From NCBI GenBank assembly GCA_027023175.1, contig JALVWW010000320.1, positions 1 through 24,679 of the forward strand: a DNA stretch of 24,679 bases, written 5' to 3'. Shown here piece after piece: positions 15,043 to 22,013 of the stretch. This DNA is from Campylobacterales bacterium. Its GTDB lineage: Bacteria > Campylobacterota > Campylobacteria > Campylobacterales > JALSKU01. Position 1 is the stretch's first letter. Every line of letters begins with the position of its first letter. The notes beneath the pieces were generated by a model. That model saw only the letters and a list, made by a program, of their open reading frames with translations. It was not told the origin of the DNA and made no database searches. The position numbers and the translations under genes are program-made.

Positions 15043-15124
15043 TTAACTGTCTCCTTTGTTTGGAAACAAGCTCCAAACAATTCCTCTTTAGTATTGCTAC
15101 GCCTTTGGCAAGAGAAGCTTTCAT
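15032..15124 (-). other. Possible 30-aa leader reading frame overlapping the lepB start
   Basis: An ATG at 15124 opens 30 codons (MKASLAKGVAILKRNCLELV then SKQRRQLNET) that end with TAA 8 bases beyond the lepB ATG in another frame. The peptide would be basic and amphipathic. There is no Shine-Dalgarno before its ATG, which argues against efficient translation. It contains the whole hairpin and the lepB ribosome binding site, so if translated it would open that structure. It may equally be a non-coding leader or a copy of a dispersed repeat. Confidence 0.25.
15056..15080 (-). promoter_or_regulatory. Perfect 9-bp hairpin abutting the lepB ribosome binding site
   Basis: TTGTTTGGA (15056-15064) and TCCAAACAA (15072-15080) are exact reverse complements separated by 7 bases. 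In the lepB mRNA the stem ends at the first base of AAGGAG (15056-15051). No T-run follows, so it is not a terminator. A stem here could modulate lepB initiation or stabilise the 5' end. Structure seen; role inferred. Confidence 0.5.
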
Positions 15125-15152
15125 TGTTTTTTGCTATATATATTATTGTTTT

Positions 15153-15171
15153 AAAAAATGAATATTTCATT
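15153..15171 (-). terminator. Weak intrinsic terminator candidate after folD
   Basis: Read on the minus strand, 27 bases after the folD stop, AATGAA and TTCATT form a perfect 6-bp stem with a 3-base loop (15171-15157), followed by TTTTTT (ending at 15153). The stem is entirely AT-rich except two G-C pairs, so termination may be partial and folD could still read into lepB. The rest of 15043-15198 holds the lepB leader and AT-rich bases (TATATATA near 15135-15142) that could carry a separate lepB -10. Confidence 0.4.
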
Positions 15172-15198
15172 ACAAATTGTATCCTTAAATTTTGAAAG

Positions 15199-16047
15199 TT
15201 ATTCGGATGTTTTTAATTTGGTAGCTTTTATAGTGTTTGACAAAAGCATAGCTATAGTCATTGGTCCTACACCTCCCGGAACCGGAGTAATGTGAGAACA
15301 TTTGTGTGCCACATTATCATAATCAACATCACCGGCAAGCTTACCGTTTTCGAGTCTGTTTATACCGATATCTATTACTATTGCTTCATCTTTTACCATA
15401 TCTTCTGTAATCAACCCTGCTTTTCCTACGGCTACAATAATAATGTCAGCCCTTTTTGTATGCTCTTTCAAATCTTTTGTATAAATATGACAGATATCAA
15501 CTGTGGCAAATTCATTTAAAAGAAGTGCTGCCATTGGCTTTCCTACGATATTGCTAGCACCTACTATGCAAACATCTTTGCCTTTTACATCTATCCCGTA
15601 CTCTTCAAATATTTTCATAACACCAAGCGGTGTACAAGGTACAAAAGAGTCAAGATCCAAACATAATCTTCCCATATTGTAAGGGTGAAATCCATCCACA
15701 TCTTTTTTAGGATCTATCGCTTCAAGTATCTTTGTTTGGTTTATATGAGGAGGGAGGGGAAGTTGCACCAATATACCGTTTATATTTTGGTTTTCATTCA
15801 TGAGTTTTATGGTATTTATAATAGTCTCTTCTTTTATATTTTCAGGCATTTCGTGAACCACAGAGTAAATACCGGCCTCTTTACATGCTTCAGCCTTTTT
15901 TTTGACATATACCTGACTGGCCGGGTCATCACCTATCATGATAACAGCAAGCCCCGGGGTAATGGAAGCCTTTTTTAAAAGTTCAACATCTTCTTTGATT
16001 TTGTTTTGTATTTTTTTTGCCAAATCTTTACCATTTAAAACAATCAT
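15199..16047 (-). CDS. folD: Bifunctional methylenetetrahydrofolate dehydrogenase/cyclohydrolase
   Basis: FolD interconverts 5,10-methylene-, methenyl- and 10-formyl-tetrahydrofolate with NADP. From ATG 16047 the product is 282 aa, the normal size: DDPASQVYVKKKAEACKEAG with catalytic K52, the QLPLPPHI substrate loop, the GASNIVGKP nucleotide-binding loop and the closing PVPGGVGPMTIAMLL. The frame stays open upstream to 16128, but those 27 residues are unlike FolD and lie in the divergent promoter region; AGG with 7-base spacing precedes 16047. It is divergent from the cytochrome gene; folD-lepB order is, as I recall, also found in Campylobacter. Confidence 0.96.
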   Translation of the reverse strand: MIVLNGKDLAKKIQNKIKEDVELLKKASITPGLAVIMIGDDPASQVYVKKKAEACKEAGIYSVVHEMPENIKEETIINTIKLMNENQNINGILVQLPLPPHINQTKILEAIDPKKDVDGFHPYNMGRLCLDLDSFVPCTPLGVMKIFEEYGIDVKGKDVCIVGASNIVGKPMAALLLNEFATVDICHIYTKDLKEHTKRADIIIVAVGKAGLITEDMVKDEAIVIDIGINRLENGKLAGDVDYDNVAHKCSHITPVPGGVGPMTIAMLLSNTIKATKLKTSE

Positions 16048-16075
16048 ATAAAACCTAACCTTAATATTTTTTATG

Positions 16076-16099
16076 TATAATACCAAATATGTTATTATA
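16076..16099. promoter_or_regulatory. Divergent promoter region between folD and the cytochrome c gene
   Basis: TATAAT on the plus strand (16076-16081) would start transcription near 16088 and give a leader of about 22 bases for the cytochrome-hemL unit. TATAAT on the minus strand (16099-16094) would start near 16087 and give about 40 bases of leader for folD. The elements face each other, so the two promoters may interfere. No convincing -35 boxes are visible on either strand. Confidence 0.4.
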
Positions 16100-16109
16100 T
16101 AGGAATAAA

Positions 16110-16478
16110 GTGAAATTCTCTTTTTCAATAATTACTTTTCTTTTAGTTTTAAAAATGGTAGCAAATGATTCATTTATCACCAACCTCGAATATGCAAAAA
16201 TGCTCTATCAAAACCCAAGAGGCATAGGGTGTGACAAGTGTCACGGAAGGTACGGCGAAGGGAAAATCATAGCAAAATATAAACAAAAAGGGAAAATTTA
16301 TTATCTAAAATCACCTAAAATAAACAAAGTCTCCAAAGAAGATTTTTTTAAAAGTTTTAGCTCAAGGCATAAAATCATGCCAAAATACTTTTTAACTTAT
16401 CAAGAGATAAACAGCTTATATTTTTATCTGCAACAAATCAATAAAAAAACAAAAAACAAAAAGAGAGGAAAAAAATGA
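16110..16478 (+). CDS. Small periplasmic monoheme cytochrome c
   Basis: The product is a class I type c-cytochrome: signal peptide MKFSFSIITFLLVLKMVA (cleaved before NDSF), heme site CDKCH (C41, C44, H45) and a candidate axial methionine M90 in KIMPKYFLTYQEI, followed by a C-terminal helix and a lysine-rich tail. I chose GTG 16110 over ATG 16089 because AGGA (16101-16104) is 5 bases upstream and the -10 at 16076 would leave almost no leader for 16089; the protein is then 122 aa. Its stop overlaps the hemL start (ATGA, 16475-16478), coupling a heme protein to heme synthesis. Electron partners are unknown. Confidence 0.82.
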   Translation: MKFSFSIITFLLVLKMVANDSFITNLEYAKMLYQNPRGIGCDKCHGRYGEGKIIAKYKQKGKIYYLKSPKINKVSKEDFFKSFSSRHKIMPKYFLTYQEINSLYFYLQQINKKTKNKKRGKK

Positions 16479-17761
16479 ATATAAAAAATTCGCTACAAGC
16501 CTTTGAAGAAGCCAAAAAGGTTATCCCCGGCGGTGTTGACTCACCTGTGAGAGCCTTTAAAAGTGTAGGCGGGACTCCGCTTTTTATACAAAGAGGAGAG
16601 GGAGCATATCTTTATGATATAGATGATAACAGATATATAGACTTTGTCCAAAGCTGGGGACCGCTTATATTTGGCCATTGTGACAAAGATATAGAAGAGA
16701 GTGTTATCAAGGCGGCAAAAAAAGGTCTTAGTTTCGGAGCACCTACTACTGTTGAGAGTGAATTGGCAAATGAGATAGTAAAAATGTTTGACAGCATCGA
16801 AAAGATAAGATTTGTAAGTAGCGGAACTGAAGCGGTTATGAGTGCTATTAGACTTGCAAGAGGATATACAAAAAGAGATGATATTATAAAGTTTGAGGGG
16901 TGTTATCATGGACACAGTGACTCGCTTTTAGTCCAAGCCGGAAGCGGTGCGGTAACTTTCGGTACTCCAAGCTCTCCTGGAGTTCCTGCTGATTTTACAA
17001 AACATACGCTCTTGGCAAAATACAATGATATAAAGAGTGTAGAAAAATGTTTTGAAAACTCTAAAGATATAGCTTGTGTTATTATCGAACCTATTGCGGG
17101 CAATATGGGACTTGTTCCGGCCGATGAAAAATTTTTGGAAGAGCTAAGAAGCCTGTGTGATAAAAACGGAGCACTTTTGGTATTTGATGAAGTTATGAGC
17201 GGTTTTAGAGCAAGCTTAAAAGGTGCCCAGGGCTTGGTTGAAACAAAGCCCGATATCGTAACTTTCGGTAAAGTTATAGGTGGAGGAATGCCTGTGGGTG
17301 CTTTTGGTGCAAGAGCAGAAATAATGGATAAACTAAGCCCCGACGGACCCGTATATCAGGCAGGAACACTAAGCGGCAATCCTGTTGCCATGAGTGCCGG
17401 TTTGACAAGTCTTGTAAAATTAAAAAACAATCCTGAAATATACCTGGAGTTAGAAAAAAAAGCTGAAAAATTGATGAGTGCATTTAAAAATGAGGCAGAA
17501 AAAAATCAAATTCCTCTTCAAACAAATGTAAGAGGCAGTATGTTTGGTTTCTTTTTCAATGACACTCCTGTAAAAAACTTTGATGATGCACTGAAAAGTG
17601 ATACAAAAATGTTCGCCTCATTTCATTCGAAAATGCTTGAAAACGGAGTTTATTTTGCCTGCAGTCAGTTTGAAACAGGTTTCATCTCAACTGCTATGAG
17701 CGACGAGATAATCGATGAAGTCATAGAAAAAGCCAAAGATGTATTTGGTGAGTTGAAATGA
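16475..17761 (+). CDS. hemL: Glutamate-1-semialdehyde 2,1-aminomutase
   Basis: HemL makes 5-aminolevulinate from glutamate-1-semialdehyde in the C5 route to heme. The 428-aa product is full length, with the opening PGGVDSPVRAFKSVGGTP, VSSGTEAVMSAIRLARG (PLP phosphate region), YHGHSDSLLVQAGSG, LLVFDEVMSGFR (D238 to the pyridine nitrogen) and the PLP lysine K266 in TFGKVIGGGMPVGAFG. AGAGGA lies before the ATG, within the lysine-rich end of the cytochrome gene. Both ends overlap neighbours by four bases (ATGA), so four genes from 16110 to 18529 look like one operon. Confidence 0.97.
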   Translation: MNIKNSLQAFEEAKKVIPGGVDSPVRAFKSVGGTPLFIQRGEGAYLYDIDDNRYIDFVQSWGPLIFGHCDKDIEESVIKAAKKGLSFGAPTTVESELANEIVKMFDSIEKIRFVSSGTEAVMSAIRLARGYTKRDDIIKFEGCYHGHSDSLLVQAGSGAVTFGTPSSPGVPADFTKHTLLAKYNDIKSVEKCFENSKDIACVIIEPIAGNMGLVPADEKFLEELRSLCDKNGALLVFDEVMSGFRASLKGAQGLVETKPDIVTFGKVIGGGMPVGAFGARAEIMDKLSPDGPVYQAGTLSGNPVAMSAGLTSLVKLKNNPEIYLELEKKAEKLMSAFKNEAEKNQIPLQTNVRGSMFGFFFNDTPVKNFDDALKSDTKMFASFHSKMLENGVYFACSQFETGFISTAMSDEIIDEVIEKAKDVFGELK

Positions 17762-18048
17762 GTGAGAAAAAACCGAAGTATGGGAAAATCATAGAGGGAG
17801 CCGAACAGCTCTCTCTTGGTATTTCCATGGTTGTAGCCGTACTTATCGGAGTAGGGCTTGGGATATTTTTAAAGAACAGTTTTGGTATATGGTGGCTTCT
17901 TTGGGTGGGAGTTTTCATAGGAGTAGCTGCAGCTGTTTTAAATGTTTACAAAGCATACAAAAAACAAGTCCAAGAGTATGAAGAGTATAAAGATGATATA
18001 AGATATAAAAATCTCTACAATAAAGATGACGATGATGAAGAGTATTAA
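17758..18048 (+). CDS. AtpZ/AtpI-like two-helix membrane protein
   Basis: The 96-aa product has a short polar N-terminus, two transmembrane helices (about residues 18-38 and 43-64) and an acidic tail ending DDDDEEY. The first helix is glycine-rich (VAVLIGVGLGIFLKNSFGIW), resembling AtpZ/AtpI family proteins (Mg2+ or c-ring assembly helpers of F-type ATP synthase). No atp gene is nearby, so a link to ATP synthase is not supported by context. The start overlaps the hemL stop by four bases. The 3' end, a GAT/GAA-rich stretch encoding the acidic tail, overlaps the next gene by about 14 to 23 bases depending on its start. Confidence 0.7.
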   Translation: MSEKKPKYGKIIEGAEQLSLGISMVVAVLIGVGLGIFLKNSFGIWWLLWVGVFIGVAAAVLNVYKAYKKQVQEYEEYKDDIRYKNLYNKDDDDEEY

Positions 18049-18529
18049 TATTCAGATAGTTATCTACATTATTCTTGATATATTTGTATTAATTTTTAGT
18101 ATATTTAAAGGATATATGTGGGTTGTAAATACACAGATAGCTTTTTTAAGTGCTTTTGGTATCGTTTTGCTCTCATTTTTATCATATGTCAAAAATATCA
18201 ATAAACAGATAAAAACATTGGGTGATATAGTAGATGACAGAGACTACATAGACGAATTGGATGACCCTTATGAGCTATATGAGGATGATAAAAAAGAGGC
18301 AAATGATAAAAAAAGCAGAGTCAAAATATCTATGAAAAATTTAGCCAAAAGCAAAAGTGCAGCTTTTTCTCTCTTTAGGATTTTAGGCTACGGGATACTG
18401 ATAGGAGGTTTTTTTCTGCTCTTAAAAATGAAAAGTTTTCAAATCATCCCATATATAGTAGGCATATCCGTCATACCTGTCGGGGGACTAATCAATATCA
18501 TCTACCAAAGGAAGCTCGATAGAAACTGA
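18026..18529 (+). CDS. Four-helix integral membrane protein of unknown function
   Basis: I do not recognise a functional family. The up to 167-aa product has two N-terminal hydrophobic segments (about residues 9-28 and 33-52), an acidic cytoplasmic-looking loop (DDRDYIDELDDPYELYEDDK), a basic patch (RVKISMKNLAKSKS) and two C-terminal hydrophobic segments (about 115-134 and 139-158). The start is uncertain: in-frame ATGs at 18026, 18032 and 18035 have no clear Shine-Dalgarno, and all lie inside the preceding gene, so coupling is likely. As I recall, a membrane protein next to hemL is also found in Campylobacter. The last 42 bases overlap, tail to tail, the end of the PAS protein gene on the other strand. 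Confidence 0.8.
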   Translation: MTMMKSINIQIVIYIILDIFVLIFSIFKGYMWVVNTQIAFLSAFGIVLLSFLSYVKNINKQIKTLGDIVDDRDYIDELDDPYELYEDDKKEANDKKSRVKISMKNLAKSKSAAFSLFRILGYGILIGGFFLLLKMKSFQIIPYIVGISVIPVGGLINIIYQRKLDRN

Positions 18530-19180
18530 CTCTTTTTTTATATTGACAACAGAGTTTGACTGAGGGGCAATTTCCTTGATGATATAGTCATCTTCACTCT
18601 CTCTTTTATCTCCTGAAATTTCCAACATAAATATAGAAAATTTCTTATCTTTGTATATGATATGCTCCCCCGTTTTTAAATGAAGTTTTGTGGTTATGAC
18701 TTTCGAATCTTTAAAAGAGTTATAAATCTTTGACAAAAGTTTCAAAAAAAGATCCACTTTTACAAAAATATCCGGAAATGTAGGGTCAAGAAGTTTTTGA
18801 TGAGTGGCATTTGAAGAAGTTGAAAGTGAGCTTATGCAAAGGTCTATGATAGAGTAAATGTTTATCTTGGTGTTATCATGTGCATCCAGGTCAAAAGATT
18901 TGTTTGGTTTTTTATAAAGCTTTATGCCAATATATTCATTATCATTATATCCGACAGTCAGTGCATAAAAACTGTATTTTCCATAATCCACATCAACTAT
19001 AGTAGTTTTAAAACCATATCCCGGGCTTGCATAAGTGGAAGCCAGTTCAAAGATATCTTTTGATGAAGCGATACCGAGTAAAAACTGCGCTTCAGCATTG
19101 ACATTGACAACTTTGCCATCCTTGTCAAAAAGGATAAAAGGATTGTAGTCATACTCCAGCCAATCTTCACATAACTCCAC
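18488..19180 (-). CDS. PAS protein with degenerate histidine-kinase-like C-terminus
   Basis: The 230-aa product begins with a PAS-like domain (about residues 1-90): YNPFILFDKDGKVVNVNAEA then FLLG. The rest resembles the dimerisation and N-box part of a sensor kinase in pattern (DIFVKVDLFLKLLSKIYNSF) and ends in SIELPLVDDID, similar to kinase C-termini. No phosphoacceptor H-box and no G1/G2 glycine boxes are visible, so it is probably not an active kinase. No membrane helix: cytoplasmic. The start is GTG at 19180, with AAGGAG 8 bases upstream. It is divergent from the HTH gene across a palindrome and overlaps the membrane protein gene by 42 bases at its 3' end. Function unknown; signal sensing is inferred. 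Confidence 0.72.
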   Translation of the reverse strand: MELCEDWLEYDYNPFILFDKDGKVVNVNAEAQFLLGIASSKDIFELASTYASPGYGFKTTIVDVDYGKYSFYALTVGYNDNEYIGIKLYKKPNKSFDLDAHDNTKINIYSIIDLCISSLSTSSNATHQKLLDPTFPDIFVKVDLFLKLLSKIYNSFKDSKVITTKLHLKTGEHIIYKDKKFSIFMLEISGDKRESEDDYIIKEIAPQSNSVVNIKKESVSIELPLVDDID

Positions 19181-19195
19181 CTGATTTGCTCCTTT

Positions 19196-19230
19196 GCATA
19201 CAATTATTTATTATTTTATCAATTGTATGC
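19196..19230. promoter_or_regulatory. Perfect 10-bp inverted repeat between divergent PAS and HTH genes (candidate operator)
   Basis: GCATACAATT (19196-19205) and AATTGTATGC (19221-19230) are exact reverse complements separated by a 15-base all-AT spacer apart from one C. Half-site centres are 25 bases apart, about 2.4 helical turns. The spacer contains TAAAAT on the minus strand (19218-19213), a possible -10 for the PAS gene; TGCTAAAAT (19228-19236) is an extended -10-like sequence for the plus strand. The place and symmetry fit an operator bound by the adjacent HTH protein. Sequence seen; binding inferred. Confidence 0.5.
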
Positions 19231-19249
19231 TAAAATAGAGGTTATGAAA

Positions 19250-19714
19250 ATGTATCATTTAAGTGACAATAGTGTATTGGATAACTTTATACTGGCAAAA
19301 GAGTTAATGAAGCTTGCAGGCATCTCTCCCAATGCTTTTAGATATTGGAAAGAGTGTGTTAGTGCAAAATTTGACAAAAGCAGGATCGTATATCTTCATA
19401 AACACTTTATTCATAAAAAATATCATCATTTGATACCGAAATGCACCTCTTTGGACGGACTTATACAAAGTGCACCGTTTTGTAGATACACAAACCTACC
19501 ATCCTCTCATTTAACCAAAAGCAACAATTCGACACTTTATAAACTTTTTGATATCAAGATGATAGAGGGTGTTAAATTTATCAATCTAAAATCATTTTTG
19601 GATAAATTTGAACTTGATTATTCATATACCATATATATAGAAAAGTGCAAATACTTTGCCCCGTTAGAGAAAAAAATACGCTTAAGCAAAAGCCTGTGTT
19701 TAGGTTACTATTGA
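19250..19714 (+). CDS. Putative helix-turn-helix protein, unknown family
   Basis: From ATG 19250 the product is 154 aa. Residues 14-36 (ILAKELMKLAGISPNAFRYW) have the pattern of a MerR/excisionase-like helix-turn-helix: alanine at the helix-2 start, glycine in the turn, SPN before the recognition helix and RYW. The remainder is basic and rich in His, Lys and Tyr, with scattered cysteines (C36, C65, C78 and later), and matches no family I know. AGAGG (19237-19241) is 8 bases before ATG 19250; ATG 19244 is too close to it, and the TTG at 19223 lies inside the palindrome. It is divergent from the PAS gene, and its stop overlaps the csd4 stop by 7 bases. DNA binding is inferred from the motif and context. 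Confidence 0.65.
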   Translation: MYHLSDNSVLDNFILAKELMKLAGISPNAFRYWKECVSAKFDKSRIVYLHKHFIHKKYHHLIPKCTSLDGLIQSAPFCRYTNLPSSHLTKSNNSTLYKLFDIKMIEGVKFINLKSFLDKFELDYSYTIYIEKCKYFAPLEKKIRLSKSLCLGYY

Positions 19715-21003
19715 ATTTCTACGAGTACTGTTTTTATAAATCTGTTTTTATCATCATAAAATTCTACTCTAAAAGCCCTTTTATCTTTGTATAGAGAGTA
19801 TCTTTTGTCTATATCTTTTAATTTTATCCAGATATTTGCTTCATTTTTATATCTTTTTGATGTATAGCCTATAACATTTACTCTTACATTTTTTGGAGCC
19901 GTTATCATAAAATTTTTCTTTATCCCTACATTCAATTTATCTGTTATGTCTATAATGGTGTGGTCTGTTTTTATCTTTAAGAGAGGATGACGGTCGGATA
20001 ACTTAAAATATTCACTTTTTAGCCTGGTTATTTTTTTGTTTCCTATCATTACTTGGTATATATTTTTATATCTTATAACCGCCCCAAGGGGATGAGTAAA
20101 GTCAAATTTATTAAATTTTCTTTTTAAAGGTACAAAACCTATATAGTTTTTTACTCTGTTTAAATTTATTTTAAATCTATTATTAATAGTCAAAGATCCA
20201 TACTCACGCAGCAATCTTCTAATGTTTCTTTCATTCAAATCAAAATCTCTTTTGTATTTGATTCCCATAACTTTCATAAACTCTTCTATAGTCAAAAGTT
20301 GATAATAAACTTTTTTTGTCAAATCTGTTATATTTTTACTCGTTTCTATAGCAAGAGCGGGTTTATTGTGTGTTATAGCAAAATAGGTTAAAGAGAGTTT
20401 CATTTGCTCATCACGAAATTTTGTTTTGGTATTTTTAACACCAAAAATATGCTTTTTTTTAAATATAGAATTGTTTATCTTGTTTGCTACAGTTTTACAA
20501 ATTTTGCCTAGGTCATTATACTTTGGGGTTTTTATACTCATTTGATCTATGATGAGTGCTTGACCCCAGGCTTTTGGATTGAATATGACATTTTCCCATT
20601 TGGGTCTATAAAAACCGTGTCCGTCATGCAGGTTTAAAACAAGATCTACCTTTGGAGAGAGTATTATTTTTTTGATATCTTGTATGATTTTATAATCAGG
20701 GTCTTTTTTTGAAATATAGGCAAATTTTCTATTCATATCTTTATATATGCCTCTTTTGTTTCTTATGTCGCTGTCAAAATTAAGGTTGGGGATTATTATT
20801 AGATTGCCTTTTGTGATTTTGTAGTGCTGTATCAAAATCGAAGGAGCAAAGTAACCCCCAGGCTCGTTTCCGTGTATTCCGCCTATTACCAAAAGAGTAT
20901 CACCTTTTTGCGTGCCTGTTTTTTCATATTTTTTAAAATGCAGTATGGAAGCCTGCAGTAATAATGAGGACAACAAAAGGATTAGAAAAGTTTTTTTAAA
21001 CAT
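19708..21003 (-). CDS. csd4: Peptidoglycan stem-peptide carboxypeptidase, Csd4/Pgp1 family
   Basis: Csd4 (Helicobacter) and Pgp1 (Campylobacter) are periplasmic zinc DL-carboxypeptidases that trim tripeptide to dipeptide stems and are needed for helical shape. The 431-aa product matches their length, with a signal peptide (MFKKTFLILLLSSLLLQA), an M14-type catalytic domain and C-terminal beta domains. Zinc ligands: H44 and E47 in GGIHGNEPGGY and H126 in LNLHDGH; catalytic E220 in ALAIETSK. As I recall, H. pylori Csd4 has Gln at the first ligand position, so the canonical His here is notable. It starts 4 bases after the csd6-type gene, forming a two-gene shape module. The Shine-Dalgarno is weak, suggesting coupling. 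Confidence 0.86.
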   Translation of the reverse strand: MFKKTFLILLLSSLLLQASILHFKKYEKTGTQKGDTLLVIGGIHGNEPGGYFAPSILIQHYKITKGNLIIIPNLNFDSDIRNKRGIYKDMNRKFAYISKKDPDYKIIQDIKKIILSPKVDLVLNLHDGHGFYRPKWENVIFNPKAWGQALIIDQMSIKTPKYNDLGKICKTVANKINNSIFKKKHIFGVKNTKTKFRDEQMKLSLTYFAITHNKPALAIETSKNITDLTKKVYYQLLTIEEFMKVMGIKYKRDFDLNERNIRRLLREYGSLTINNRFKINLNRVKNYIGFVPLKRKFNKFDFTHPLGAVIRYKNIYQVMIGNKKITRLKSEYFKLSDRHPLLKIKTDHTIIDITDKLNVGIKKNFMITAPKNVRVNVIGYTSKRYKNEANIWIKLKDIDKRYSLYKDKRAFRVEFYDDKNRFIKTVLVEIQ

Positions 21004-21007
21004 TTTT

Positions 21008-21976
21008 CTACTTTTCTATAAAAATTTTGACTTTATTGTTTTTCACTTTTACATACAACTCTTTGTTGCCTTTAAAATTATAATATTTCGTTTTATATAT
21101 TTCATAAAAGAAAAGTTTATATATAGGCTCGTTTTTTAAATTTGGATAGGGAAGTATGCTTATATATTTAAAAACAATATCTTTTTTGTCGTTTCTTGAG
21201 AAAATTCTTCTCTTTATCAAAGAAAAAGATGATAAATCCTGACCATTATACCTTTTAAAATCTTTTGAATAAAATGAGAGATATTTCTTTATGTCATTGT
21301 TTTGCCATGCATTTTTCCATTGATAGATAAAAGAGAGTATATTGGCAACAGTATCTTTGGAAACCGGTTTTAAATTATCCTCATGGATTATTACAAAGCT
21401 GTTTTTGGGATCAATAGTACTGTTCAAATCAAGCAACTGATCATTTTTTAAAACCATACACCCTTTTGTTACGGGCGGTCTTTTTTCATGATCTAACGGA
21501 TAGCCATGTATCCATATGCCGTGACCGTTTCTACCGTTTAGTTTATCAAATGTATTGGGGTAAGATATGGCAAATGCCACAGGACCGTAAAATGTATCTT
21601 TTGGCACAAATCTCATGATAATCTTATATGTCCCCAAAGGAGTTATCAAATCTCCCTCTTTTTTCTTTTCACCACTTTTTCCCGTAATTATATCTTTTGT
21701 AAACAGCTCTTTTAGGCTTCCTTTTCCGTCAGTATAAAAAAGCTTCAGTCTCTTGCTTTTTTTATTGGCTATGATAATATACTTCTCTTTTTCAAAATAG
21801 CCGTATGTTGTATTGTAATCTTTTAAGTAATTATCCCAATAAGCTTTATTTTCCAACTCTTTATCAAATAGTTTTTTTACTTCCTGTGTACCTGCATGTC
21901 TATATACATCTATATAGTTTTCAGCATAAAGCATAGCTGCAATACTGAAAATAAGAAACAGTATCTTTTTAACCAT
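21008..21976 (-). CDS. csd6: Peptidoglycan LD-carboxypeptidase, Csd6/Pgp2 family (YkuD domain)
   Basis: Csd6/Pgp2 enzymes use an L,D-transpeptidase (YkuD) fold to remove the terminal D-Ala from tetrapeptide stems, giving the tripeptide substrate of Csd4/Pgp1. From ATG 21976 the product is 322 aa: signal peptide to LYA (residue 18), a YkuD domain (about 64-200) with H157 in HGIWIHGYP and catalytic C173 in VTKGCMVL, then an NTF2-like domain (about 205-322) characteristic of this family. AAGGA lies 5 bases before 21976; the TTG at 21994 and ATG at 21982 are weaker choices. It directly precedes the csd4-type gene, so the two sequential enzymes are encoded together. Confidence 0.88.
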   Translation of the reverse strand: MVKKILFLIFSIAAMLYAENYIDVYRHAGTQEVKKLFDKELENKAYWDNYLKDYNTTYGYFEKEKYIIIANKKSKRLKLFYTDGKGSLKELFTKDIITGKSGEKKKEGDLITPLGTYKIIMRFVPKDTFYGPVAFAISYPNTFDKLNGRNGHGIWIHGYPLDHEKRPPVTKGCMVLKNDQLLDLNSTIDPKNSFVIIHEDNLKPVSKDTVANILSFIYQWKNAWQNNDIKKYLSFYSKDFKRYNGQDLSSFSLIKRRIFSRNDKKDIVFKYISILPYPNLKNEPIYKLFFYEIYKTKYYNFKGNKELYVKVKNNKVKIFIEK

Positions 21977-22013
21977 TATCATCCTTGTTTGCAAATAAAA
22001 ACATAAATTTTAT

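Noticed and set aside
16048..16128. 27-residue N-terminal extension of FolD
   Set aside because: Open by chance across the divergent promoter; it lacks similarity to FolD, while ATG 16047 gives the normal family length with a ribosome binding site.
18020..18045. GAT/GAA-rich stretch as a tandem repeat
   Set aside because: It encodes the acidic tail DDDDEE of the AtpZ-like protein and is short and irregular; codon composition explains it.
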